Source: Clostridium thailandense
Lineage (GTDB): Bacteria; Bacillota; Clostridia; Clostridiales; Clostridiaceae
DNA length: 64,000 bases
Assembly (NCBI RefSeq): GCF_019207025.1
Contig: NZ_JAEEGC010000008.1
Span: 1 to 64,000, forward strand
Direction: 5' to 3'
Shown here: in pieces, positions 54,680 to 63,461 of the stretch
Numbering within the stretch: position 1 is the first letter of the stretch
How the letters are laid out: every line of letters begins with the position of its first letter
Notes under the pieces: generated by a model
Told to the model about the DNA's origin: nothing
The model's input: only the letters and a program-made list of their open reading frames with translations
Database searches by the model: none
Translations under genes and position numbers: made by a program

Positions 54680-55245
54680 TAAAAACCATCTCCTCTTCTA
54701 TGTTTATTTGGTGTATATCCAGTATGCTCTTTAAAACATTTATAAAAGTTAGATAAGCTTTTAAACCCTGATTCATATGCAACCTCAATAATGCTCTTAT
54801 CCCCTTCACTCAGTAATTTTTCCGCTTCATCTATTCTTATCTTGGCAATGTACTGTACAGGTGTAGTACCTGTATACTTTTTAAAAATTCTTATCAAATG
54901 ATTTTTACTAATTCCAAGCTGTCCTGAAACATTGCTTAAATTAACTTGCTTATTATAATCTGCATCAAATATATCCTTAGCTCTTTTTATAAGTTCCAAA
55001 TCAGGCTCAAAGACTATTTTTTCCGGACAACATCTTTTGCAGGAACGGAATCCTTTTTCTATCGATTCTGCTGCATTATCAAAAAAAATCACATTACCAC
55101 GTAGAGGAGTCTTTGACTTACATGATGGTCTACAGAAAATTCCTGTCGTCTTTACTCCATAAAAAAATATACCATCATAATTTCTATCGCAGCTAACAAC
55201 AGCTTGCCACTTCTTGTCATCAGAAACTTTTGTAATTTCTTTCAT
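54679..55245 (-). CDS. adaA: AdaA-like methylphosphotriester acceptor and AraC-type regulator
   Basis: This 188-aa protein joins an N-terminal Zn-binding methyl acceptor (Cys38, Cys42, Cys69, Cys72; motif GIFCRPSCKSKTPLRG) to an AraC helix-turn-helix pair (LSNVSGQLGISKNHLIRIFK, VAYESGFKSLSNFYKCFK). Methylation of Cys38 by a phosphotriester switches on the adaptive response in B. subtilis AdaA. It begins the alkylation-repair operon. GGAG lies seven bases from the ATG. I see no clear Ada operator sequence upstream. Confidence 0.93.
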   Translation of the reverse strand: MKEITKVSDDKKWQAVVSCDRNYDGIFFYGVKTTGIFCRPSCKSKTPLRGNVIFFDNAAESIEKGFRSCKRCCPEKIVFEPDLELIKRAKDIFDADYNKQVNLSNVSGQLGISKNHLIRIFKKYTGTTPVQYIAKIRIDEAEKLLSEGDKSIIEVAYESGFKSLSNFYKCFKEHTGYTPNKHRRGDGF

Positions 55246-55491
55246 AAACTTTCTCCTTATTAGGCTCCTTCCTAAAACAAATTAGATTATCAAGTATATC
55301 TCCTAACTTCTTATTTTAAAAGATTAACGATTCTATTATAAATATATTTTACAGAAAATAAAACTATAAATCTTCCTATATTTCATCAATTAATTATATA
55401 TTTGGCAATATCATTTTCTTAAAAACATTAATCCACGGAAATCTCCATCAGGTATGCCCGAACTCTTCCTGCATAGTTTTACAAACAATCC

Positions 55492-55770
55492 ATGAATTTA
55501 ATTTATTTAAAAGGTATATTAGAACATTTAAATAAATCACATTTATCCGATATAAGTGATATAAATGTAACTTCAATTTTACTTACCCACAGTATATCCG
55601 GTGTTATAACCTACTGGCTTGATGAAAGACTTACAAGTGATTTAAAAGATATGATTTTCTCTTTATGCACTTATCACCTTAGAGCTTTAAAGATTGATTT
55701 CACGGCTGAGGATGTTAATCAATATATAGATGAAGTTCTCACATCAGATTATGAAGAACTCCTTAAATAG
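55492..55770 (+). CDS. unrecognised 92-aa protein, possibly a fragment of a TetR-type regulator
   Basis: The frame opens with ATG at 55492 but shows no ribosome binding site. The sequence is helical (LKGILEHLNKSHLSDISDI, ISGVITYWLDERLTSDLKD, HLRALKIDFTAEDVNQYID) and vaguely resembles the C-terminal ligand-binding part of a TetR regulator, with no DNA-binding half. It may be a decayed regulator or an independent small protein; I cannot decide. It is convergent with the CoA-disulfide reductase-like gene. Confidence 0.4.
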   Translation: MNLIYLKGILEHLNKSHLSDISDINVTSILLTHSISGVITYWLDERLTSDLKDMIFSLCTYHLRALKIDFTAEDVNQYIDEVLTSDYEELLK

Positions 55771-55851
55771 AAGGTTTTTTCAGAAATAAATGCATAGTCT
55801 TTAGCTTAGCCTGGCGTACAATGGATGCAATTTTCCAGCATCAAATCACCT

Positions 55852-55892
55852 CAGTATTGTAACAATATTGTATTAATATTGTCACAATACTG
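55852..55892. terminator. bidirectional terminator between convergent genes
   Basis: Arms CAGTATTGTAACAATATTG and (one mismatch) its complement flank a 4-5-base loop, just past the stop of the minus-strand flavoprotein gene (55902). Confidence 0.65.
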
Positions 55893-55901
55893 GTAAATCT
55901 T

Positions 55902-57233
55902 CTATTTAGCCGCATTGCACGCTATATGAACTGCATCCCATACCCCTGCAAAAGGAGGTGCATAACATAGGTCTGTCATTCCTAAATCCATTGTGGTCAT
56001 ACTATTATGGATTGCTACAGCAAATATGTCTATTCTAAGCACTACTCCCTTTTCGCCTATAGACTGTGCACCTAAAATTTTATTTGTACCTTCTTCATAT
56101 ATAAGTTTAATCCAAATAGGTGTTGGATTAGGATAATAACCCGGATGATCAGCAGCCTTAATAAATACAGTTTTATAATTAATAGCCAAAGCTTTTACTT
56201 CACTTTCCGATAAGCCAGTTCTTGCTAATTCATAATCTAGAATTTTAATAGCCGTACTCCCCAAAGTTCCTACATATTTAATATGTTTACCTGTAATATT
56301 TTCTCCAGCTAGTCTTCCACATTTATTTGCATTAGTTCCTAATGGTATAAAGGAATTTTCTTCTTTTGCCTTATTATATACTTCTGCACAATCTCCTGCC
56401 GAATATATATCAGCAATATTTGTTCTCATTTCTCTATCAATTACAACTGCTCCATTTTGGGCTAATGTTATTCCTGAATCCTTTAAAAATTTTGTGGCTG
56501 GTCTTACACCCATAGCAAGTATAACTAAATTTGCCTCATAACTTCCTTTGTCAGTTTTTACTCCTATAACTTTTTCAATACCGATAATTTCTTCAACTTT
56601 TTCATTCAAATTAAGTTTAATTCCAGCCTGTATAATAATTTCCGATGCCTTTTCAGTTATTTCAGCATCAAAAGATTGTATTATTCTTGAGGCCATCTCC
56701 ACAATTCTAACATCTTTACCTTTTTTCGATAATGTCTCTGCTAACTCTATTCCTATATATCCTCCACCAACGATTACTATATTTTTCACTTCTGGAGCTT
56801 CTACTGCTTTTTTTAATGCTATTCCATCATCTAGAGTTTTAAGTACGTAAACCCCTTTTAAATCCTTTCCTTTTAGAGGAGGTACTATTGGTACAGCACC
56901 CGTAGCAATCATAAGTTTATCATAGGAATCTGTAATTAATTTATCTTCTTGCAAATCCTTAACTAAAATTTCTTTTTTTTCTGGTATAACTTTAATAACT
57001 TCATGTTTAATGTTTATTTTCATTCCTTGCTTTTCAAATTCTTCTTTAGTTCTTGCTATCATTTTGGTGTAATCATCGTTCATACCAGATACATAGTAAG
57101 GAAGCCCACAGGCACCATAGGATAAACATGAACCTTTCTCATAAACTGTAATCTTAGCATTACTATCAGCTCTATTAATTTTAGAAGCAGCCGACATACC
57201 CGCAGCAACTCCACCAACAACAACAATCTTCAT
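55902..57233 (-). CDS. CoA-disulfide reductase / NADH oxidase-like flavoprotein
   Basis: This 443-aa pyridine-nucleotide disulfide oxidoreductase has an FAD motif VVVGGVAAGMSAASK, the redox Cys42 in SYGACGLPYYVSG (CoADR position), NAD motif IVIVGGGYIGIELAETL, and ILAMGVRPATKFL with TNIADIYSAGDCAEV. A single active Cys places it among CoA-disulfide reductase/NADH oxidase/polysulfide reductase-like enzymes, which cannot be separated by eye. AGGAGG lies seven bases from the ATG. A siroheme/4Fe-4S reductase-like gene follows upstream, so sulfur or nitrogen-oxide chemistry is a possible link. Confidence 0.88.
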   Translation of the reverse strand: MKIVVVGGVAAGMSAASKINRADSNAKITVYEKGSCLSYGACGLPYYVSGMNDDYTKMIARTKEEFEKQGMKINIKHEVIKVIPEKKEILVKDLQEDKLITDSYDKLMIATGAVPIVPPLKGKDLKGVYVLKTLDDGIALKKAVEAPEVKNIVIVGGGYIGIELAETLSKKGKDVRIVEMASRIIQSFDAEITEKASEIIIQAGIKLNLNEKVEEIIGIEKVIGVKTDKGSYEANLVILAMGVRPATKFLKDSGITLAQNGAVVIDREMRTNIADIYSAGDCAEVYNKAKEENSFIPLGTNANKCGRLAGENITGKHIKYVGTLGSTAIKILDYELARTGLSESEVKALAINYKTVFIKAADHPGYYPNPTPIWIKLIYEEGTNKILGAQSIGEKGVVLRIDIFAVAIHNSMTTMDLGMTDLCYAPPFAGVWDAVHIACNAAK

Positions 57234-57575
57234 AAAACTCCTCCTATTTATAAATAATTTCAGACTTTATTTTATGCTTAAATACAAAATTAATTAGACT
57301 TCCATCAGAAGTAGATAATATTTTTTTAATCAGACGTGGGTATCTATATAAAAACTTCAGAGAATTGCCTTATTAAAACAAGAATACTATTATAAATAGA
57401 TAATACCTGCCTTTCTTAATTTTCTTTGCAGAGAAAAAGAAAAAGCAGGTATTACTATACTATAAATAATTTTACTCTTATTTAAGATAACTGTAAAGAA
57501 AAAACTACTCTAATTAGTTATTTCACACAATATAGTTTGATTTAAAAAGTAATCTATCAGATTTATGTTTTTATT
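57234..57575. other. intergenic region with hairpin
   Basis: This 342-bp gap lies between the start of the CoADR-like gene and the stop of the siroheme protein gene. A hairpin at 57401-57454 (TAATACCTGC and its complement, loop AT-rich) is the only structure seen; it is 122-175 bp beyond the siroheme gene stop and could be its terminator. No gene evident. Confidence 0.5.
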
Positions 57576-58250
57576 TTATAGATAACTGTTAAGATCTATT
57601 TGCTCTTTGAACGTATCCAAACCCACTCTATCTATGTAATCTCCAATCCTTTCTCTAGTACCTGCATTTTCATTATATACCTGAATAACTTTCTCTATTA
57701 ACTCATATATCTTTTCTTCTGATACAGAAAGCGCTATTTTATCCGCTATTCTAGGCTTGGCCCCACCTTTTCCACCAACATAGAGCATCCAGCCCTTTCC
57801 ACCTCCTATTAATCCTATATCCTTGAATGCACTATCTGCACAGCTATTAGGACAACCACTTACACCTATTTTAAATTTATTAGGTAATTTTTTTCCATGG
57901 TATAAGCTATCTAATTTTGATCCAACTGCTACTGAATCTTGAAGACCTCTTTTGCAAAAAGTAGTTCCTGGACATATTTTTACACTTCTTACACATAAAC
58001 CTATTGCTGCACCTGGATCCATATCCAAGTCTTTCCAAACATTGTCCAAATCTTCTTCTTTTAATCCGACTATTGCAATTCTTTGAGCTCCGGTTACTTT
58101 AATAGCTGCTGCATTATACTTCTCAGCTACATCTGCAATAGTTCTTAAGATGTCTGGAGTCACAATACCAGCAGTTAAATGTGGTGCAATTCCATATGTT
58201 TCTTTGTCTCTTTGTAATATTGCTCCCTTTTCTAATAAATCAGTTTTCAT
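57576..58250 (-). CDS. siroheme/4Fe-4S reductase-like protein (nitrite/sulfite reductase domain)
   Basis: This protein of about 224 aa from the ATG at 58250 (AGGAGG upstream) has the nitrite/sulfite reductase half-domains plus the cluster-siroheme signature CPGTTFCKRG and SGCPNSCADS, a C-x5-C...C-x3-C pattern. It is about half the length of an assimilatory enzyme, matching small members found in anaerobes, such as AsrC-like sulfite reductases. The conserved Arg and Lys in the N-terminal part (TGAQRIAIVG) fit substrate binding. The physiological substrate and electron donor are unknown. Confidence 0.82.
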   Translation of the reverse strand: MKTDLLEKGAILQRDKETYGIAPHLTAGIVTPDILRTIADVAEKYNAAAIKVTGAQRIAIVGLKEEDLDNVWKDLDMDPGAAIGLCVRSVKICPGTTFCKRGLQDSVAVGSKLDSLYHGKKLPNKFKIGVSGCPNSCADSAFKDIGLIGGGKGWMLYVGGKGGAKPRIADKIALSVSEEKIYELIEKVIQVYNENAGTRERIGDYIDRVGLDTFKEQIDLNSYL

Positions 58251-58586
58251 AGTGCAACCTCCTAAATTTGTCAATTAAATATACATTATTAAATAATTAC
58301 TCTTATTATATCATATTTTATATATTCATGAAAATATAAATATCAACAAAAATAAATTCTACACAGACTATTAAATTATTAGAATTATATCGTAATAAAA
58401 ATCAGCTGTTGCATACTACTTTCGATCATACTTGACTAAATGCAGTATTCCCTTCTGCTCAATATAAACTACTAATTTTAGATATCATAATTTATTACTA
58501 TTAGTTTTTGTAGCACCTCCTAGTTTTGATCATATAATAGTATTGGTGAGGTTTTTAACCACAGCAAATATAGAAGGAGAATTTAA
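58251..58586. promoter_or_regulatory. promoter region with weak mother-cell sigma-type -10
   Basis: This 336-bp gap separates the divergent siroheme and propeller genes. CATATAATA at 58531-58539 fits the CATAnnnTA -10 of sigma-K/E promoters, with CACC at 58514-58517 as a possible -35, but the 13-14 bp spacing is shorter than usual. The word GCTGTTGCA occurs once without a partner near 58405. Nothing else is seen. Confidence 0.25.
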
Positions 58587-59897
58587 ATGTATAATAATCA
58601 ATTTTTTCAATGCCCTTACTGTATACATCAAAATATCTGTCCATTTTTCAATTCACAGATAAGAAGATCTGACAACTATTATAACGATGGTTACCTTGAT
58701 TACTATGATGAGTATTATGATCCCGATGACTTAGACTTGGATTCTAGGGCTCCACAGCAGGAAGTAAACAGAATTCTACGCTTGATTAATGAACAAGAAC
58801 CTCGGCTTTTTAGAAATTTTACAAAATATGGAATATCGCGAAATCAGGTTGATATCTACTTTAGAACAGCTATTAATTATACCTTAAATAATGCCTCAAA
58901 ATATACTGGAAACATAAATCGAAGAACTAATGCTATTTTTAATGATTTCAGAAGATTACATGATTCAATTTTCAACTCTCTTCGTCGTGCAGAAGTTCCT
59001 AACACTATAGTTGATAGCACTTTTAGAGCTGTGATAGAGTTTACTCTTAGAAACAGTAGTATCCCCGTTCCACCACCAGTTCCAGGTGCTAGATGGAGTA
59101 AATGGGAAGATCTTGGTGGAGTCTTAACTTCTGGCCCTTCTTCTTCTTCTTGGGCACCAAACAGACTTGATGTATTTTCAGCTGGAAATAATAGTAATTT
59201 ATATCATAAGTGGTGGAACGGATCTCGCTGGAGTAACTGGGAAAACCTTGGAGGTATCCTAACTTCTGCTCCTGCCGCTGTTTCCTGGGGACCTAACAGA
59301 ATTGATGTATTTGCTAGAGGCACCAATAATTCTATGTGGCATAAATATTGGAATGGATCTCAATGGAGCAACTGGGAAGATCTTGGAGGCGTTCTATCCT
59401 CTGCTCCTGCTGCTGCCTCTTGGGGATCTAATAGAATTGACACCTTTGTTCGAGGAACAGATAATGCTCTTTATCATAAATATTGGAACGGTTCTCGCTG
59501 GAGTGACTGGGAAAACCTTGGTGGAAACCTGACCTCCTCTCCAGCTGCTGTTTCTTGGGGATCTAACAGAATTGATGTATTTACTCGTGGTCAAGGTAAT
59601 CGCCTATATCACAAGTGGTGGGACGGTAACCGCTGGAGTAATTGGGAAGATCTTGGTGGAAATTTAACCTCTGCTCCTGCTGTATCCTCTAGATCTTCTA
59701 ACAGACTAGAAGTATTCGCTAGAAATCAAAACAATCAACTTATAACCAAATCCTGGAATGGATCCCGCTGGAGTAACTGGCAAAATCTTAATGGTATACT
59801 CACTTCAGATCCTGCCGCAGTATCCTGGGGACCTAACAGAACTGACGTATTTGCTAGAGGCACCAATAATGCTTTGTGGCACATTTGGAGAGATTAG
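58587..59897 (+). CDS. DUF346-type beta-propeller (lectin-like) protein with helical N-domain
   Basis: This 436-aa protein has three regions. A Cys-rich start (FFQCPYCIHQNICPFFN) precedes an acidic Tyr-rich stretch (residues 30-50). Residues about 65-160 form two similar helical units (LFRNFTKYGISRNQV and IFNSLRRAEVPNTIV, each followed by AxxxTLxNxS). Residues 167-435 are six 45-residue repeats starting GxxWSxWExLGG, the DUF346/PLL fucose-lectin-like propeller unit. There is no signal peptide, so it may be a spore-coat or cytoplasmic protein, or exported otherwise. AGGAG is ahead of the ATG. Confidence 0.82.
   Translation: MYNNQFFQCPYCIHQNICPFFNSQIRRSDNYYNDGYLDYYDEYYDPDDLDLDSRAPQQEVNRILRLINEQEPRLFRNFTKYGISRNQVDIYFRTAINYTLNNASKYTGNINRRTNAIFNDFRRLHDSIFNSLRRAEVPNTIVDSTFRAVIEFTLRNSSIPVPPPVPGARWSKWEDLGGVLTSGPSSSSWAPNRLDVFSAGNNSNLYHKWWNGSRWSNWENLGGILTSAPAAVSWGPNRIDVFARGTNNSMWHKYWNGSQWSNWEDLGGVLSSAPAAASWGSNRIDTFVRGTDNALYHKYWNGSRWSDWENLGGNLTSSPAAVSWGSNRIDVFTRGQGNRLYHKWWDGNRWSNWEDLGGNLTSAPAVSSRSSNRLEVFARNQNNQLITKSWNGSRWSNWQNLNGILTSDPAAVSWGPNRTDVFARGTNNALWHIWRD
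59085..59894 (+). repeat. six tandem 135-bp coding repeats
   Basis: Six units of 45 codons each, sharing cores such as TGGAGTAACTGGGAA and CCTAACAGAAT; DNA similarity is high in units 2-4, lower in units 1, 5 and 6, so the array may vary in copy number between strains. Confidence 0.8.
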
Positions 59898-59996
59898 CTT
59901 GATATAAAACGATAAATTTCGGAACTCTTCTGTTAAAGCAATAAGAATTAAAAACTAATTTCTAAACTTTGCAAAGATTCTTTGACTAATACCCAT

Positions 59997-60032
59997 AAAA
60001 CCTTAGGAAGACATTTGCTAACCTAAGGTTTT
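59997..60032. terminator. bidirectional terminator
   Basis: Perfect 11-base arms (AAAACCTTAGG and complement) with a 14-base loop between the propeller gene and the convergent dehydrogenase gene. Confidence 0.75.
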
Positions 60033-60048
60033 CTCAATTAAATTTAAT

Positions 60049-61011
60049 CTATTTATTTTTCATTCTGTAGCCAGTATTAAAGTCTACTATATTTTTTAAT
60101 GGCTCATGTTTCTTAAAATGTTCAAGATTTTCAATACTTATGCTAACAATTCTTCTCAAGGTTTCTGGAAGATGAAAAAATCCTGATATGTGAGGAGTAA
60201 TAATGACTCCTGGTACATCCCATAATCTATGTTGAGATGGTAATGGTTCTGGTTCTGTTACATCAAGACCTGCTCCACTAATTATTCCATTTTCAAGCGC
60301 ATCACACAAATCTTCAGTACATATACAATTTCCTCTTCCTACATTAATAATAATTGAACTTTTCTTCATTAAATTAAATTTATCCTTATTAAATAAATGG
60401 TAAGTCTCCTTTGTCCCTGGAAGCGATAAAGCCACTACATCCGCTTTAGGTAAAAGGTCATTCAAGTCTTCCATTGTATATAATTCATCAATATATTCTG
60501 GCTTTTGTCCTTTAGTTCTTTTTACACCTATTGTATAGCTTCCAAGTGCCTTCATCTTTCTAGCAAAGTCTCCTCCGATATCGCCTAGTCCCACAACTAA
60601 TGTAGTACTTCCTTCTATGGAAGTAACATTTCCTTCATCCTTCCACATATGTTCCATCTGATTTCTATAATATAAATTCAGCTTTTTTTTAATTTCAAAC
60701 ACTAAACCTAACATATGTTCAGATATTGCAAGTCCATAGGCTCCAGTAGCATTCGTAAGATATGCTCCTTTAGGAATTACACCAGCTTCACAGTATCCAT
60801 CTGTGCCTGCACTATTTAATTGCAGCCATTTAAGCTTTTTAGTTCCCTTTATGTATTGTGATGGAACATTACCAATAATTATATCAGCACTTTTTACAAG
60901 TTCCTCACTAATTTCTTCAACAGATATAAAAATATACTCTGCCTCCGGCATCTTTGACTTAAGTTTTTCTTTTTCCTCTTCATTTAATGGAATTACTACT
61001 AAAATTTTCAT
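60049..61011 (-). CDS. D-2-hydroxyacid dehydrogenase (GyaR/ghrA-like)
   Basis: This 320-aa NAD(P)-dependent enzyme has Rossmann fingerprint VVGLGDIGGDFARKM, catalytic Arg in INVGRGNCICTEDL, and His in VIITPHISGFFHLP; Glu lies in VTEPEPLPSQHRLW. It resembles the shorter GhrA/phosphoglycerate-like group rather than the enzyme at 35.5 kb. Its start has GGAAGTGG. It stands alone. Confidence 0.9.
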   Translation of the reverse strand: MKILVVIPLNEEEKEKLKSKMPEAEYIFISVEEISEELVKSADIIIGNVPSQYIKGTKKLKWLQLNSAGTDGYCEAGVIPKGAYLTNATGAYGLAISEHMLGLVFEIKKKLNLYYRNQMEHMWKDEGNVTSIEGSTTLVVGLGDIGGDFARKMKALGSYTIGVKRTKGQKPEYIDELYTMEDLNDLLPKADVVALSLPGTKETYHLFNKDKFNLMKKSSIIINVGRGNCICTEDLCDALENGIISGAGLDVTEPEPLPSQHRLWDVPGVIITPHISGFFHLPETLRRIVSISIENLEHFKKHEPLKNIVDFNTGYRMKNK

Positions 61012-61223
61012 CTATTGCCACTTCCTTTTTATATATATTATACTATATGATTATTAATTTAATAAACTTTGTTAAATGCCCTTAGAAACTTAATCTCTAT
61101 GCTTACACTAATATTTAACTTACTTTTCACACTAATACTTTTATAATAATATCATACCTCAGAAGTATTAATATTTTATGAACCAATACCTAGTATATGG
61201 ATTAAATTAACAAAATAAAAACA

Positions 61224-61252
61224 TTGACATAATTGCAAGAAAACAATATAAT
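61224..61252 (+). promoter_or_regulatory. perfect consensus sigma-A promoter upstream of prkA
   Basis: TTGACA at 61224-61229 and TATAAT at 61247-61252 are both perfect consensus hexamers with an exact 17-bp spacer, on the plus strand. It lies in the 521-bp gap 61012-61532, about 270 bp before the prkA start. A second, weaker site (TTGACA at 61367-61372 with AAATAT at 61390) follows. No open reading frame or terminator follows the perfect site, so it gives either a long prkA leader or a small RNA. Confidence 0.75.
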
Positions 61253-61532
61253 TAAATTCATAATTTTAATTTTCTACATATTCAATTCATTTTACAACAA
61301 TACTATCGTTAATCTTTTAGTTTTACGCAATATTAGTTATTTCAACGTTTACACGAAATTAATTCTTTGACATATATCTTTTTCAAATGAAATATCACTC
61401 CTTTTTAATACTTAATGTTTTTTTAAAATGAAATTTATACATATTAATATTTCATAATTGTATTTAACAATTTCTGTACATAATTTATTTTCAACATGTA
61501 GTAATTGATTTTTAAAAAAGGGAGGAAGACTT

Positions 61533-63455
61533 ATGAATTTCAAAGAAATGATTGAAAAAGATAGGGAGATAAGAAAAAGACAAGAATTTGAAGGTACATT
61601 TTTGCAATATTTGCAAATCATTAAGGACAATCCTCAAATCGTAAAATTGTCACACAAAAGAATGTATGACATTATAACCAGTAAGGGATATAAAGTATTG
61701 CGACCTGAAGAAAATCCAAGAATAAAAAAATTATATGGAAATGAACCTATAAAGAAATATAATTTTTTTAAAGATGATTTCTTCGGAATTGATAAGGTAA
61801 TAATGAAACTAGTTAACTATTTTCATTCTGCAGCCATGAAAGGTGAGGAATCCAGGCAAGTACTCTATTTAGTAGGACCTGTTGGAGCTGGAAAATCTTC
61901 TTTAGTTGATACAGTTAAAAAGTCATTAGAAAGTGCAGATCCCATATATGCTCTTAAGGGATGCCCTATGAGAGAAGAACCTTTACATCTGATACCAAAA
62001 CACTTAAGAAAAGATTTTGAAGATGCTTTAGGTATTCAAATCGAAGGAGATTTATGTCCTATCTGCAAACACAGATTAAAACACGAATATAATGGAGAAT
62101 ATGAGAACTTCCCAGTAGTTACAACAGATTTCTCTATTCGTTCAAGAAAGGGTGTAGGTGTAGTACCTCCTGTAGACCCAAATAACCAAGATACTTCTGT
62201 ACTTACAGGTTCAATTGATATTTCAAAAATGGACATGTATGCTGAGGATGATCCAAGAATATTCTCTTTAAATGGAGCTTTCAATGTTGGTAATAGAGGC
62301 CTTGTAGAGTTTATTGAAGTTTTCAAAAATGATGTTGAGTATCTGCATACAGTTATTACCGCAACTCAGGAAAAATCTGTTCCATCTCCAGGTAAAGGTT
62401 CAATGATATATTTTGATGGAATTATCTTAGCTCATTCCAACGAATCTGAATGGAATAGGTTTAAATCTGACCATACCAATGAAGCTATACTTGATAGAAT
62501 TGTAAAAATTGAAGTTCCTTATTGTATGGAATTAAACGAAGAAGTAAGAATATATAAAAAAATACTGAAAAAGAGTCAGTTTAATGCTCATATAGCTCCT
62601 CATACCATTGAAACTGCTGCAATGTTTGCTATTCTTTCTAGGCTTTCACCATCAAACAAGGTAGATTCAATGACTAAATTAAAAATTTACAACGGAGAAG
62701 ATATAATCGAGAAAGGCAGCACTAAAAAAATTGATTTTGCCGAGTTAAAAGAAGAAGCTGGAATGAGAGAAGGTATGGCAGGAATTTCTACTAGATTTAT
62801 TGTTAAAGCTTTAGATCATGCACTTTCGAGTTCAGAACACAATTGTATTAATCCATTAAGTGTAATAGAAAGTCTATTAAAGGCAGTTAAGGATTTAGAT
62901 ATAGCTGAAGATGATAAAAAGAGATATTTAACATTTCTTCAAGATAACATTAGAAAAGAATACAACAAAATATTGGAAAAAGAAGTAACTAAAGCCTTTA
63001 TTCATAGTTTTAAAGAACAAGCTGAGAGTCTTTTTGATAACTATCTTGATCATGCAGAAGCTTATGTGAATAAAAACAAAATCAAGGACAAGTCTACTGG
63101 TGAAGAACTCGATCCAGACGAAAGCTTTATGAGATCAATAGAAGAGCATATTGGTATTTCAGAAAGTTCTGCAAAGGGCTTTAGGACAGATGTTACTTCT
63201 TATATGTTCTATGTTATAAGAAATGGAGGTAAGATCGATTATACTTCTTACGAACCATTAAAAGAAGCAATTGAAAAGAAACTTACAGCCTCTGTAAAAG
63301 AATTGTCAAGAATTATAACTAAATCAAAGGTTAGAGATAAAAATCAAGATGAAAAATATAATTCTATGGTTGAGGAAATGAAGGCAAATGGTTATTGCGA
63401 CTACTGCTGCGATGTTATCTTAAAATATGCTGCTAATAACTTATGGAAGGACTGA
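61533..63455 (+). CDS. prkA: PrkA-type serine protein kinase
   Basis: This 640-aa protein has the AAA+ part with Walker A GPVGAGKSSL near residue 115, a conserved zinc-like CPICKHRL motif near residue 180, and the PrkA C-terminal domain (about residues 420-640) including GISTRFIVKALDHAL and EELDPDESFMRSIEEHI. PrkA is a cytoplasmic stress/sporulation kinase linked in Bacillus to sigma-K and germination control. A yhbH homologue follows at 6 bp, the classical prkA-yhbH-spoVR order. GGGAGG lies seven bases from the ATG. The 521-bp upstream gap contains a perfect sigma-A promoter. Confidence 0.95.
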   Translation: MNFKEMIEKDREIRKRQEFEGTFLQYLQIIKDNPQIVKLSHKRMYDIITSKGYKVLRPEENPRIKKLYGNEPIKKYNFFKDDFFGIDKVIMKLVNYFHSAAMKGEESRQVLYLVGPVGAGKSSLVDTVKKSLESADPIYALKGCPMREEPLHLIPKHLRKDFEDALGIQIEGDLCPICKHRLKHEYNGEYENFPVVTTDFSIRSRKGVGVVPPVDPNNQDTSVLTGSIDISKMDMYAEDDPRIFSLNGAFNVGNRGLVEFIEVFKNDVEYLHTVITATQEKSVPSPGKGSMIYFDGIILAHSNESEWNRFKSDHTNEAILDRIVKIEVPYCMELNEEVRIYKKILKKSQFNAHIAPHTIETAAMFAILSRLSPSNKVDSMTKLKIYNGEDIIEKGSTKKIDFAELKEEAGMREGMAGISTRFIVKALDHALSSSEHNCINPLSVIESLLKAVKDLDIAEDDKKRYLTFLQDNIRKEYNKILEKEVTKAFIHSFKEQAESLFDNYLDHAEAYVNKNKIKDKSTGEELDPDESFMRSIEEHIGISESSAKGFRTDVTSYMFYVIRNGGKIDYTSYEPLKEAIEKKLTASVKELSRIITKSKVRDKNQDEKYNSMVEEMKANGYCDYCCDVILKYAANNLWKD

Positions 63456-63461
63456 TAATCT

